Source: an uncultured Rhodospirillales bacterium (lineage in GTDB: Bacteria > Pseudomonadota > Alphaproteobacteria > Acetobacterales > Acetobacteraceae). Taken from it: a stretch of 64,000 nucleotides of DNA. Of this stretch, positions 56,627 through 64,000 are shown one piece after another. Where the stretch lies: assembly GCA_903835235.1 (NCBI GenBank), contig CAILMF010000054.1, forward strand, positions 1-64,000, in the 5' to 3' direction. The position numbers and the translations under genes were made by a program. The notes under the pieces were generated by a model that had not been told where the DNA came from, ran no database searches, and saw nothing but the letters and a program-made list of their open reading frames with translations. Numbering within the stretch: position 1 is the stretch's first letter; every line of letters starts with the position of its first letter.

Positions 56627-57312
56627 GCCAGCACCGCCGCGCCGAGCATGTGGCCATCGGCCGCCTGCAGCAGCACCGCCATGCGTTCCCCGGCCGGGCG
56701 CGGCGCCGAGAGCCGGGCCGGCCTGCCCTGCCAGGCGCCCAGGCTCACCAGGCTGCGCACCACGTTGGAATGGCTCAACCGCCGGCCGCCATTCTCGCCG
56801 CGGCCCACGGCCGTGCTGTGCATGCGGTCGAAGCCGACCAGCCAGAACAACCCGCTACCGGCGCCCTCACCGGCGGCGATGGCCAGGTTGTCGCCATCGG
56901 CGGCCAGCGCCAGCGGTACCGCGGCCGGCCGGGCCGCGTCCAGCGCCGCCAGCAGCGCGCGCCGGTCGGATCCGACGGCATCCCGCGCGCCCTGCACCAC
57001 CACCTGCGGCGTATAGACCTGCCCCTGGCCCAGCGACGCGCCGCGCAGCGTGCCGGCATAGCGGCGCTGGCGCTCGGTCGCCTCGGCCAGCGAGAAGGGG
57101 TCGCGCCAGCCCAGCCGGTCCCAGTAGGTGACATGGAAGGACAGCGCCAGCACCTCCGGCCGTGCCGAAAGCTCGGTCAGCAGCGCATCGGCGGGCGGGC
57201 AGGAGGAACAGCCCTGCGAGGTGAACAACTCCACCACGACAGGCCCGGCCGCGGCGCGGGCGCGCGGGGCGAGCAGCAGGGCAGGGGCGGCGAGCAGGCG
57301 GCGACGCAGCAT
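56623..57312 (-). CDS. DUF1223 thioredoxin-like secreted protein
   Basis: A 229-aa DUF1223 protein. After a signal peptide (residues 1-21) comes ELFTSQGCSSCPPAD, with a thioredoxin-like CxxC at C35 and C38. Other family segments are FHVTYWDRLGWRDPFS and VYTPQVVVQG. A periplasmic redox role is likely but uncharacterised. The start at 57312 opens the coupled pair with the alpha/beta hydrolase gene. Confidence 0.88.
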   Translation of the reverse strand: MLRRRLLAAPALLLAPRARAAAGPVVVELFTSQGCSSCPPADALLTELSARPEVLALSFHVTYWDRLGWRDPFSLAEATERQRRYAGTLRGASLGQGQVYTPQVVVQGARDAVGSDRRALLAALDAARPAAVPLALAADGDNLAIAAGEGAGSGLFWLVGFDRMHSTAVGRGENGGRRLSHSNVVRSLVSLGAWQGRPARLSAPRPAGERMAVLLQAADGHMLGAAVLA

Positions 57313-57395
57313 GACCAGGTTCTCCACGGCGCCTCGTTGCGAAGCGCCGGCCCCCATCTGTCCGCGGTCGCTGCCCGGGCGTTACAGCGCGGCGA

Positions 57396-59387
57396 TCAGT
57401 CCAAATCCTCCGCCGTGCGCGGGCGTGGCCGAGGCGTGCCGGCATAGGGGTCCAGCCCCCCCGTCGTCGCTTCCACCACACGGCAATCCTCGCACAGCTC
57501 CAGCACCGCCAGGCGCTTCGGGTCGCTGAACATCCAATGGCTGGCGGCCAGCTTCTGCTTGACCTTCTCGATGCTGCTGCGGGTGCCGAAAGGCCTCGCG
57601 CAGCGGGTGCACAGGAAGGGATCCTCGGCCTTCACCACCTGCGGCTGCGCCGCTTCCGGCGCAAAGTTCAGCCGCGGCGCCAGCGAGATCACCTGCTCCG
57701 GGCAAGTGGCGACGCACAAGCCGCACTGCACGCAGGCATCCTCCAGGAAGGAAAGCTGCGGCCGGTCCGGATTCGCGCTGAAGGCCTGGGTCGGGCAGGC
57801 CATGGTGCAGGCCAGGCACAGCGTGCAGCCCTCGGCCCGGACCAGCGCGGCGCCCAGCGGCGCGCCGGCCGGCAGCGGCACCAGCGCCGGCGCTTCGGCC
57901 GGGTGCAGCGCGGCCAGCGCCTGCTTCAGCAACTCGCGGCTGGTGCCCAGCGCCAGGAAGCTGGCGGGCGACCAGGCCAGGCGCGGCATCGGCTGGCGCA
58001 GCACCTCGCCCAGGGTGAAGGGGTCGTCGGTCTCAATGGCTGCAACCCGCGCCGGGCCATCCGCCAGCCCCATGCCGGCCAACGCGGCGGCCATGGTGTC
58101 CAGGTTGCGCAGGGCGCCGTCCACGCCATGCGGCCGGCGCGCCGGCAGCAGCAGCCGCACCCCCGCCGCGCCCCAGGCCAGCGCCGCCGCCAGCGTCGCC
58201 AGGTCGGTCTGCGAGACCTCGTTCACCCGCAGCGGCAGCACCTGCGCCGGCAGGCCCTCGCCGTGGCGGGCCAGCGCGTCCAGCAGCGCCTCGCCATGGG
58301 CTTCGTCGTGCAGCAGCAGCACGGCATCGGTGCCGCCGGCCGCGGTATAGGTGCTCAGCAGCGTGCGCAGCCGGCCCAGCGTGAAGCCGGGCGGCGGCAG
58401 CGCGTAGCTGGCCGCGCCGGTCGGGCAGACCGCGGCGCAGGCACCGCACCCCGCGCAGATCTCGGCGGTGATCACCACCGAATCGCGCCCCGGCGTTATC
58501 GCCCCGGTCGGGCACAAATCCAGGCAGCGGGTGCAGCCGGTGCGCTTGTTGCGGCCATGCGCGCACAGCCCGGCGGTGAAGTCGATGAAGCGCGGCTGGT
58601 CGAACTCGCCCACCAGTTCCCCGGCGGCGGCGACCAGCTTCTCCACCTCGGCCGCGTCGTCGGGGTTGGCGCGCAGATAGCCTTGGCGGGTCTCGGCCAG
58701 CGGAAACAGCGGCGCGCCGCCGGTCAGGTCCAGCACCACATCGGCGCGGGAGCGCGCGCCATCCCGCCGCGTGCCCCACTTATAGACGGCACGGGAGGCC
58801 GGGGAGGGTGCCGCATAGCCGTCCACCAGCACCTCGAACTGCCCCAGCCAGCCCGTCGCCGCCCGCGCCCGGCCGCGCAGCACCGGGTAGTCCGCCTGGC
58901 GCGGCGGCGTCACCTCGGCCTCGCCGGTCAGCAGCACCGTCAGGTCCAGCTTGTGCTTCAGGCGCTCGGCCACCGCCAGCGCGGTGGCGTCGCGGCCCAG
59001 CAGCAGGGTCACGCCCTCGCTGACGAGGCCGACCAGGGGGGTATCCGGCGCCGGCAGCGCGGCGGCGGCCAGCAGCGCCGCCATCTTCGGCCCGGCCTTG
59101 GCGGCCTCGCTGCTCCAGCCCGCGGTCTCGCGGATATTGGCGAAGGCGATGGGCTGGCCGAAGCCGGCGGCCTCGGCCTCCTGCTGGAACAGCGGGGCTT
59201 CCTGGGTGCAGCCGATGGTCAGCGCCCGGCCCTCCGCCAGCGCGGCGGTGAAGCGGTCCAGCTGGGTCCGGCACAGGTTCTCGGCGGTGCGGATCGCCGC
59301 CCCGGCGCCGCAGCCGCGCGTCAGGGCGCGACCGTCCAGCGGCATGCTGTCCTCGCAGGTGCAGGCAAAAATGGTGCGGACCGTCAT
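57396..59387 (-). CDS. Multi-cluster 4Fe-4S ferredoxin-like protein of the formate dehydrogenase cluster
   Basis: A 663-aa cytoplasmic iron-sulphur protein with four CxxCxxC...CP-type motifs: CTRCLDLCP and CAGCGACAAVCP in the middle (about residues 285-325), CTLCLACTMACP and CVQCGLCVATCP near 525-565. A further cysteine group occurs at CTRC and CEDC near the C-terminus. Proteins like this accompany formate dehydrogenases in proteobacteria and may carry electrons or help cluster delivery. It is divergent from the FDH accessory operon across a 137-base gap. Confidence 0.88.
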   Translation of the reverse strand: MTVRTIFACTCEDSMPLDGRALTRGCGAGAAIRTAENLCRTQLDRFTAALAEGRALTIGCTQEAPLFQQEAEAAGFGQPIAFANIRETAGWSSEAAKAGPKMAALLAAAALPAPDTPLVGLVSEGVTLLLGRDATALAVAERLKHKLDLTVLLTGEAEVTPPRQADYPVLRGRARAATGWLGQFEVLVDGYAAPSPASRAVYKWGTRRDGARSRADVVLDLTGGAPLFPLAETRQGYLRANPDDAAEVEKLVAAAGELVGEFDQPRFIDFTAGLCAHGRNKRTGCTRCLDLCPTGAITPGRDSVVITAEICAGCGACAAVCPTGAASYALPPPGFTLGRLRTLLSTYTAAGGTDAVLLLHDEAHGEALLDALARHGEGLPAQVLPLRVNEVSQTDLATLAAALAWGAAGVRLLLPARRPHGVDGALRNLDTMAAALAGMGLADGPARVAAIETDDPFTLGEVLRQPMPRLAWSPASFLALGTSRELLKQALAALHPAEAPALVPLPAGAPLGAALVRAEGCTLCLACTMACPTQAFSANPDRPQLSFLEDACVQCGLCVATCPEQVISLAPRLNFAPEAAQPQVVKAEDPFLCTRCARPFGTRSSIEKVKQKLAASHWMFSDPKRLAVLELCEDCRVVEATTGGLDPYAGTPRPRPRTAEDLD

Positions 59388-59524
59388 GCCGGCGGCTTTC
59401 CCCCTGGGCTGGCCGGCCTATATGGGCGCCATTGGTCGTGCTGACGAGGTTCCACTTGCGGGTAGCCTCGCGATATGGCTACAGGAATAACTTCCTTTCA
59501 CGCCACGCCGGGGAGGCCGGGTAT

Positions 59525-60178
59525 TTGTCCGAAACCAGCAACGCCCTGCCGCCGCTGCCGAGCGTCTTCCAACCGGTGCGCGTGCCCGCCGGCGTCTCGG
59601 CGCTGGACCACGCCGCGGCGCATGCCGAGTTGGGCCTGCTGGCCTGGTCGCCGGGCCAGGCCTGGGCCGAAGCCGTGCTGGTGCTGGAGCCCGAGGACGC
59701 CGCGGAGTCGCGCCTGGCCCTGCTGGCCGGCTGCAACGCCCTGGCCGACGCGCTCGCCACCTGCGCCCCGGCGGACATCCCGCTCGGCTTTGCCTGGCCG
59801 GGTGGGCTGCTGCTGAACCACGGCCGCTGCGGCGGGGTCGAGGCCCGCCCCGGGCCGGACGGATTGCTGCTGCTGGGCTTCCGGCTGCGCCTGGCCTTCT
59901 CCCCCGGGCATGAGGCCGGGCTGCTGCCGGGCGAGACCGCGCTCAGCGAGGAAGGCGCCGACCCGACCTCGGCCGCCGAGATCACCGCCGCCTGGGCGCT
60001 GCACCTGATGGCCGGCCTGGATGCCTGGCAGGCGCATGGCTGGCAGCGCATGGCCGAGACCTACCTGGCCCGGCTGCTGGACCCCGCGGCCGAACCCGGG
60101 CTGAAGCGCGGAATCGACCCCGCCAGCGGCGCCCTGGTGCTGGACCGCAATGGCACCCGCGAGACCCGGCCATGCTGA
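59525..60178 (+). CDS. Biotin/lipoate ligase-like protein (DUF4444-type), probable pseudo-enzyme
   Basis: A 217-aa protein with the biotin/lipoate protein ligase fold. The segment FAWPGGLLLNHGRCGGVEAR (about residues 94-113) aligns with the ligase motif KWPND...GRKLAGI, but the KWPND core reads AWPGG and the lysine of the KLAGI part is replaced by cysteine. The GRGRxGR adenylate loop is not seen. A non-catalytic role is inferred. The TTG start at 59525 has GGGAGG about 8 bases upstream. It overlaps the next gene by 7 bases. Confidence 0.75.
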   Translation: MSETSNALPPLPSVFQPVRVPAGVSALDHAAAHAELGLLAWSPGQAWAEAVLVLEPEDAAESRLALLAGCNALADALATCAPADIPLGFAWPGGLLLNHGRCGGVEARPGPDGLLLLGFRLRLAFSPGHEAGLLPGETALSEEGADPTSAAEITAAWALHLMAGLDAWQAHGWQRMAETYLARLLDPAAEPGLKRGIDPASGALVLDRNGTRETRPC

Positions 60179-60690
60179 AGCTGCCCCGCACCATCCGGCT
60201 GGACCCCTCTGACAGCGTGGTGTTCGAGGCCGCCGCCACCCCCGGGGAATGGGCGGTGCCCGGTGGCTTCGCCTTCTGGGACGAAGCGCCCGACTCCATG
60301 CTCGGCAAGCGCCGCCAGGCCTTTCGTGCGGGGTGGCTGGGGCTGGAAAGCTTCGGCTGGTCCACGCTGGTGGAGGTGGCCGAAGCCACCCCGGCCGAGC
60401 GCGATGCCGCCGAGGCCGCCCTGGCCGCGCATATCCTGGCCCGCTACGGCGCCCCGGACCTGGCCGCCGCCAGCGCAGCCGCCGCCGAGGAACTGGCCTT
60501 CGCCGCCGAACTCTGCGCCGACCACGCGGTTGGCACGGCGCTGGCGCTCTCCCGCAGTCTGGAAGGCGGCGAGGTCAAGGAAGCCTTCCGCAGCCTGCAT
60601 CGGCGGGAGACGGCGCCGGTCTTCGCCCTGGTCGAGGATGACGAGGCCCCAGCCGAGGCCGTGGATTTGAGGAGCCTGCCGCATGGCTGA
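60172..60690 (+). CDS. DUF6505 family protein
   Basis: A 172-aa soluble protein of unknown function. N-terminal KLPRTIRLDPSD and VPGGFAFWD resemble DUF6505 members that occur with formate dehydrogenase genes; I place it there by context and pattern. The C-terminal half is Ala/Glu-rich and helical. It overlaps both neighbours by 7-8 bases, so it is translated as part of the operon. Confidence 0.75.
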   Translation: MLKLPRTIRLDPSDSVVFEAAATPGEWAVPGGFAFWDEAPDSMLGKRRQAFRAGWLGLESFGWSTLVEVAEATPAERDAAEAALAAHILARYGAPDLAAASAAAAEELAFAAELCADHAVGTALALSRSLEGGEVKEAFRSLHRRETAPVFALVEDDEAPAEAVDLRSLPHG

Positions 60691-61699
60691 CTATTGGCTG
60701 GCCAGCGGCCACCTGTTCTGCGACCCCACGCCGGAAGGGCGCCTGCTGGCCACGCCCGCGCTGTGGCGCGCCTTCCTGGCCCGGCCGGAACTGGTGCCGC
60801 CCGAGGAAGCCTGCGCCGCCGAGCGCCGCCTCCACGCCAGCCTTTTGTCCGAACCGCTGCGCCCCGTGGCCACCGCCGAGATCGCCGCGCTGGAGGATGC
60901 CGACGCGCGGGAGAATTTCGGCGTGTTCCTGCGCTTCCGGGACCAGGTGGCCGCCGCACCCAGCCTGGAAGCCGCCTGGCTGGCGCTGTATTCCGGCGAT
61001 GTCCGCGGCGTACCGCCGATTTTCCTGCAGATGCTGACCCACCTGGTGGCGTATGCGGCCATGCTGGGGGAGGATGACGCCTTCGCCTGGCGTGCCGCCG
61101 AATGCCTGTTCCGCACCCAGCGCGCCGCGATCCACCAGGGCGCCCTGCTGCTGGCGGATGAGGAAGTGGTCGACGCCCGCGCCGCCGATGGCGACCTGGG
61201 GGCCCTCGGCCGCCTGCTGACCGAGGCCGGCGCCCCGCCGCCCACGGTGGAGCTGGAGGTTTTGTCCGAAACCAACGCCGAGACCTATCCCGGCCGCAGC
61301 GACGCGCATGACCTGGCGCTGGACATCGCCGAGAACCGCCCCGGCCAGCGCGGCCTGGCCCGGGCGCTGGAACGCTTCATCGGTCATGTGCTGGGCGAGA
61401 CCGTGACCATCACCGCCGTGCCGGTCATCGCCGACGCGCCCTGGATATTGGGGCTGGATACCGAGGCGACCCGCATCGGCAACGCGCTGTGGCGCGGCGA
61501 GGAGGTGGCCCAGGCGGAGCTGGCGCGCATCCTGTGGCTGGGGGAGTTGCGCTTTGCCGAGGAAAGCCGCGTGCTGCCGCGGGTCAAGGGCCGCGCCGTG
61601 GTGCTGGCGCTGGCGATGGACCAGGCGCAGCGGGTGCGGCTGAAGCCACAGAACCTGGTCGGCGGCCTGCCGTTGCTGGCGAAGGGGGAGGGCGCATGA
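60683..61699 (+). CDS. DUF6352 family protein
   Basis: A 338-aa protein of unknown function. It starts DYWLASGHLFCD, followed by helical and mixed regions; no metal-binding motif or signal peptide is visible. Its pattern and position match DUF6352, a family seen in formate dehydrogenase clusters. It overlaps the DUF6505 gene by 8 bases and the DUF3305 gene by 4. Confidence 0.77.
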   Translation: MADYWLASGHLFCDPTPEGRLLATPALWRAFLARPELVPPEEACAAERRLHASLLSEPLRPVATAEIAALEDADARENFGVFLRFRDQVAAAPSLEAAWLALYSGDVRGVPPIFLQMLTHLVAYAAMLGEDDAFAWRAAECLFRTQRAAIHQGALLLADEEVVDARAADGDLGALGRLLTEAGAPPPTVELEVLSETNAETYPGRSDAHDLALDIAENRPGQRGLARALERFIGHVLGETVTITAVPVIADAPWILGLDTEATRIGNALWRGEEVAQAELARILWLGELRFAEESRVLPRVKGRAVVLALAMDQAQRVRLKPQNLVGGLPLLAKGEGA

Positions 61700-62160
61700 C
61701 ACCCGATACCGAAACCCGCGACGTCGCCGTGCTGGTGGAAAAGCGCCGCGGCGTGACCGCCTGGCAGGACTGGGTCTGGCAACCGCTGGAGGTGCTGGAA
61801 CAAGCTCCCGGCCTGCCCGCCTGGTCCGTGCTGCGCCAGGATGAGCGGAGCACGCTCTACTTCGCCGGCCTGGCCGAGGTGGCGCTGCACCCGACCGATA
61901 CCGATAATTACCGCCACAACCTGGCGGCCGAGTCCCCCCGCCTCTGGGTGGTGCTGCGCCAGGTGGAGGACGAGCCCGGCATGGCGCTGCACATCGCCAC
62001 CGTTGATGCCGGGGAAGCCCACAACTACGCCGATTCCGGCAACGACCTGCTGGAGGCGCTGCCGCTGCCGCCGGGCCTGGCCGAGTGGGTGGCGGAGTTC
62101 TGCGAGCGCCACCACAAGGACCGCAGCTTCCGCAAGCGCAAGCGGGACGCCAAGGCATGA
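61696..62160 (+). CDS. DUF3305 domain protein
   Basis: A 154-aa DUF3305 protein: a first strand VAVLVEKRRGVTAWQDWVWQP, a central ALHPTDTDNYRHNL, and a basic C-terminus (RSFRKRKRD). The family is restricted to formate dehydrogenase loci and usually pairs with DUF3306, as here. A chaperone or assembly role is suspected. It overlaps both neighbours by 4 bases (ATGA). Confidence 0.87.
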   Translation: MTPDTETRDVAVLVEKRRGVTAWQDWVWQPLEVLEQAPGLPAWSVLRQDERSTLYFAGLAEVALHPTDTDNYRHNLAAESPRLWVVLRQVEDEPGMALHIATVDAGEAHNYADSGNDLLEALPLPPGLAEWVAEFCERHHKDRSFRKRKRDAKA

Positions 62161-62783
62161 GCGACGCCGCCCCCCCCGATTCGGAACCGCCAGCCGGCTT
62201 CTTCAGCCGCTGGTCCCGGCTGAAACGCGGCGAAGCCCTCCCGGAGGTGGCGCCCGCCGCGGCGCCGGATGCGCTGCCAGCCGTGGTTCCCGTGGCGCCG
62301 GTGCCTGAGCAGGCGGCGGAGGAGCCGGCCTTCGACCTTTCATTGCTGCCGAAGCTGGAGGAGTTGAGCCCGGAGTCGGATATCCGCGGCTTCCTGCACA
62401 AGGCGGTGCCGGCGGGGCTGCGCAACGCGGCGCTGAAGCGGATGTGGGCGCTGGACCCGGCGATCCGGGATTTCGTCGGCCCGGTGGACTATGCCTGGGA
62501 CTTCAACGACCCCGCGGGGCTGCCCGGCATCTCCGAGGCGCTGACCGGTGACGTGACGTCGATGCTCGCCCGCGCTATCGGTGCTGCACCGCAGCAAGAA
62601 ACCGAGGACGTCGAGGCCGAGCAGCCCGAGTTGGCTCCACAACCAGAAGTATCAACGGCAGCGCTCGCACTACCGGAACAATCCCTGCCGGCAGCGGCTT
62701 CCGTCGATCCCGAGGTTGAAACCGTTTCGGTCAGGCGCCGTCATGGCGGGGCGCGACCGATTTTGACCGAGACTTCGGGGTAA
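62157..62783 (+). CDS. DUF3306 domain protein
   Basis: A 208-aa DUF3306 protein. The N-terminal GFFSRWSRLKRGE and the helical core (PESDIRGFLHKAVPAGLRNAALKRMW, then PAIRDFVGPVDYAWDFN) define the family. The last 60 residues are low-complexity Glu/Pro/Ala and their codons are less GC-rich than the neighbours. It pairs with DUF3305 in formate dehydrogenase operons, presumably for enzyme maturation. Confidence 0.87.
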   Translation: MSDAAPPDSEPPAGFFSRWSRLKRGEALPEVAPAAAPDALPAVVPVAPVPEQAAEEPAFDLSLLPKLEELSPESDIRGFLHKAVPAGLRNAALKRMWALDPAIRDFVGPVDYAWDFNDPAGLPGISEALTGDVTSMLARAIGAAPQQETEDVEAEQPELAPQPEVSTAALALPEQSLPAAASVDPEVETVSVRRRHGGARPILTETSG

Positions 62784-62877
62784 CCACCATCTTCAGGCTT
62801 GCGAATAGTGCATGCCTTCAATCAATAGTGGCAGATGAACGCCGCGTTATGAACGGGCGGCGAGGGCTATAGGGTAA

Positions 62878-63459
62878 ATGGCATTGAACGCCGGGATCGA
62901 TCCGCTGGACCAGGAACGCGCAAGGGTCTTCTCCTTGCTCGGGCACCTGCTTGCCGCCGCGCCGGATGCGGCGCTGCTGCGCGGGCTGGCGGGGCTCAGC
63001 GGCAATGCCTCCCCGCTGGGGCGCGCCACCGTCGCCCTGGCCCAGGCTGCCGAAGCCACCAGCGAAGAAGCGGTGCGGCGCGAATATGCCGCGCTGTTCA
63101 CCGGCGTCGCCCGGGGCGAGCTGCTGCCCTATGCCAGCTACTACCTGACCGGCTTCCTGCATGAACGCCCGCTGGCGGAGTTGCGTCGGGAACTGGCGCG
63201 GCTGGGCATCGACCGCGCTGCCGGCGTGGCCGAGCCGGAGGACCACATCGCCTTCTGCTGCGAGGCCATGGCGGGTATGCTTTCCGGCGCGTTCGACGGC
63301 GACGCCGACGCCTTCCTCGCGCGCCACCTGAAGCCCTGGGCCGGGCGTTGCTTCGCCGACCTTGAAGCCGCGGAAAACGCCACCTTCTACCGTGCGGTTG
63401 GGGCCTTTGGCCGCACCGTCATGGATATCGAGACCGCCGCCGCCGATCTGGCGGCCTGA
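62878..63459 (+). CDS. TorD/DmsD family chaperone
   Basis: A 193-aa all-helical TorD-like chaperone. Typical segments are YASYYLTGFLHERPLAELRRELARLG near residue 82 and EPEDHIAFCCEAMAGM near residue 118. Such proteins bind the Tat signal and apo-form of a molybdoenzyme until the cofactor is inserted. The likely client is the formate dehydrogenase starting at 63714. A 94-base, less GC-rich gap precedes it. Confidence 0.9.
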   Translation: MALNAGIDPLDQERARVFSLLGHLLAAAPDAALLRGLAGLSGNASPLGRATVALAQAAEATSEEAVRREYAALFTGVARGELLPYASYYLTGFLHERPLAELRRELARLGIDRAAGVAEPEDHIAFCCEAMAGMLSGAFDGDADAFLARHLKPWAGRCFADLEAAENATFYRAVGAFGRTVMDIETAAADLAA

Positions 63460-63479
63460 TTTTGCCGGGAGAGAACGTC

Positions 63480-63698
63480 ATGTCCGAACAGAAACCGGCC
63501 GAACGTCGCGGCTTCCTGCACGCCCTCGGCCTTGCCGCCGTCGCGGCCCCCGCCGCTGCCAGCGCCGCCGAGGAGGTGCGCGCCGATGCCGTGCCGCCGG
63601 GCACCGCGCGGAAGGAAGGGCGCAGCGACCGCACCAAGGCGCGCTACCAGGCGGGCAGCGCCGATGTGCAGGCCTTCTACAACACCAATCGGTACTGA
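63480..63698 (+). CDS. Formate dehydrogenase region Tat-target protein
   Basis: A 72-aa small protein with a twin-arginine signal (ERRGFLHALGLAAVAAPA) and a short basic C-terminal part ending FYNTNRY, matching the small family found immediately upstream of formate dehydrogenase alpha subunits. Its function is unknown; a small extra subunit is possible. It starts 20 bases after the chaperone stop with a GGGAGAG site. Confidence 0.9.
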   Translation: MSEQKPAERRGFLHALGLAAVAAPAAASAAEEVRADAVPPGTARKEGRSDRTKARYQAGSADVQAFYNTNRY

Positions 63699-63713
63699 GC
63701 GGGAGAACCGGCG

Positions 63714-64000
63714 ATGCTGATCAAGCGCAGCGACGGCAAGGCGGCACGGCAGCGGCTGGCTTCCGCCTACCAGGGTCTTTCGGGCGGCGGGCTGGACCGC
63801 CGTGGCTTCCTGCGCCAGGCAGGGCTTGGCGGCGCGGGCCTGGCGGCGCTGGGCGCGCTGCCGGCGCTGACCGCGCGCCGCGCGGAGGCGGGGCCGACCA
63901 ACTTCGCCCAGCCGATCACCCGGCGGAAGAACATGTGCACCCATTGTTCGGTGGGCTGCTCGGTCATCGCCGAAGTGCAGAATGGCGTCTGGGTTGGCCA
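63714..64000 (+). CDS. Formate dehydrogenase alpha subunit, N-terminal part (runs off the window)
   Basis: The first 95 codons of a Tat-exported molybdopterin formate dehydrogenase. The twin-arginine motif is DRRGFLRQAG near residue 28, and the [4Fe-4S] motif CTHCSVGC begins near residue 74. The rest lies beyond the window, so selenocysteine or cysteine at the active site cannot be judged. With the Tat signal, the enzyme would face the periplasm. Confidence 0.9.
   Translation, partial: MLIKRSDGKAARQRLASAYQGLSGGGLDRRGFLRQAGLGGAGLAALGALPALTARRAEAGPTNFAQPITRRKNMCTHCSVGCSVIAEVQNGVWVG

Overview
The window is about 70% GC, tightly packed and free of insertion sequences. A circularly permuted, two-piece tmRNA gene places it in an alphaproteobacterium. 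The mix of orphan Bug-type solute-binding proteins, HpcH/HpaI aldolases, xanthine-dehydrogenase-type large subunits and formate dehydrogenase accessory genes suggests an Acetobacteraceae member of the Roseomonas type. The family-level placement is inference from gene content, not a phylogeny. It looks like ordinary chromosome of a metabolically versatile, respiring heterotroph.

Layout. (1) 1-10.5 kb: tandem repeats, a secreted metallo-beta-lactamase-fold hydrolase, then a likely catabolic operon ending at a strong terminator: carbohydrate-type ABC importer, molybdopterin large subunit, FAD monooxygenase, DUF2783 protein and HpcH/HpaI aldolase. (2) 10.5-14.2 kb: a GH3-family protein translationally coupled to a penicillin acylase-family lipoprotein. 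(3) 14.3-23 kb: assimilatory nitrate genes in the order nasT, nasS, nrtA, nrtB, nrtC, diaphorase, nasA. A candidate ANTAR-binding two-hairpin leader lies between nasT and nasS. (4) 23-27.3 kb: flavin reductase, chemoreceptor and an orphan Bug protein. (5) 27.2-33.7 kb, minus strand: RHH protein, fumC, VOC protein, RidA, a 72-aa protein, class I fumarase, sspB and an MmgE/PrpD protein.

(6) 33.7-36.9 kb: ssrA (minus strand), then a thyX, membrane protein, HD phosphohydrolase and ribokinase operon. (7) 37-43.4 kb: M20 amidohydrolase, a second DUF2783 protein and a second FAD monooxygenase (one operon), a secreted protein with an internal duplication, and a second molybdopterin large subunit. (8) 43.5-47.9 kb: RND efflux pump and adaptor. 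(9) 48-57.3 kb: SMP-30 protein, Bug protein, CoA-transferase, Mpo1-like protein, MFS transporter, FAD-linked oxidase, a second aldolase and small secreted proteins. (10) 57.4-64 kb: formate dehydrogenase accessory cluster, with the catalytic subunit cut by the window end.

The main working units are nitrate sensing, import and reduction; an uncharacterised catabolic pathway built around paired FAD monooxygenase and DUF2783 genes; and maturation of a Tat-exported formate dehydrogenase with several uncharacterised accessory proteins. The most interesting non-coding signals are the candidate nasT-nasS leader and a 76-nt element found ahead of two unrelated exported proteins, whose stem shows a compensatory base-pair change. 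The only gene-free stretch over 300 bases (33651-34167) is filled by ssrA and its promoter. No tRNA, rRNA or CRISPR array was seen.
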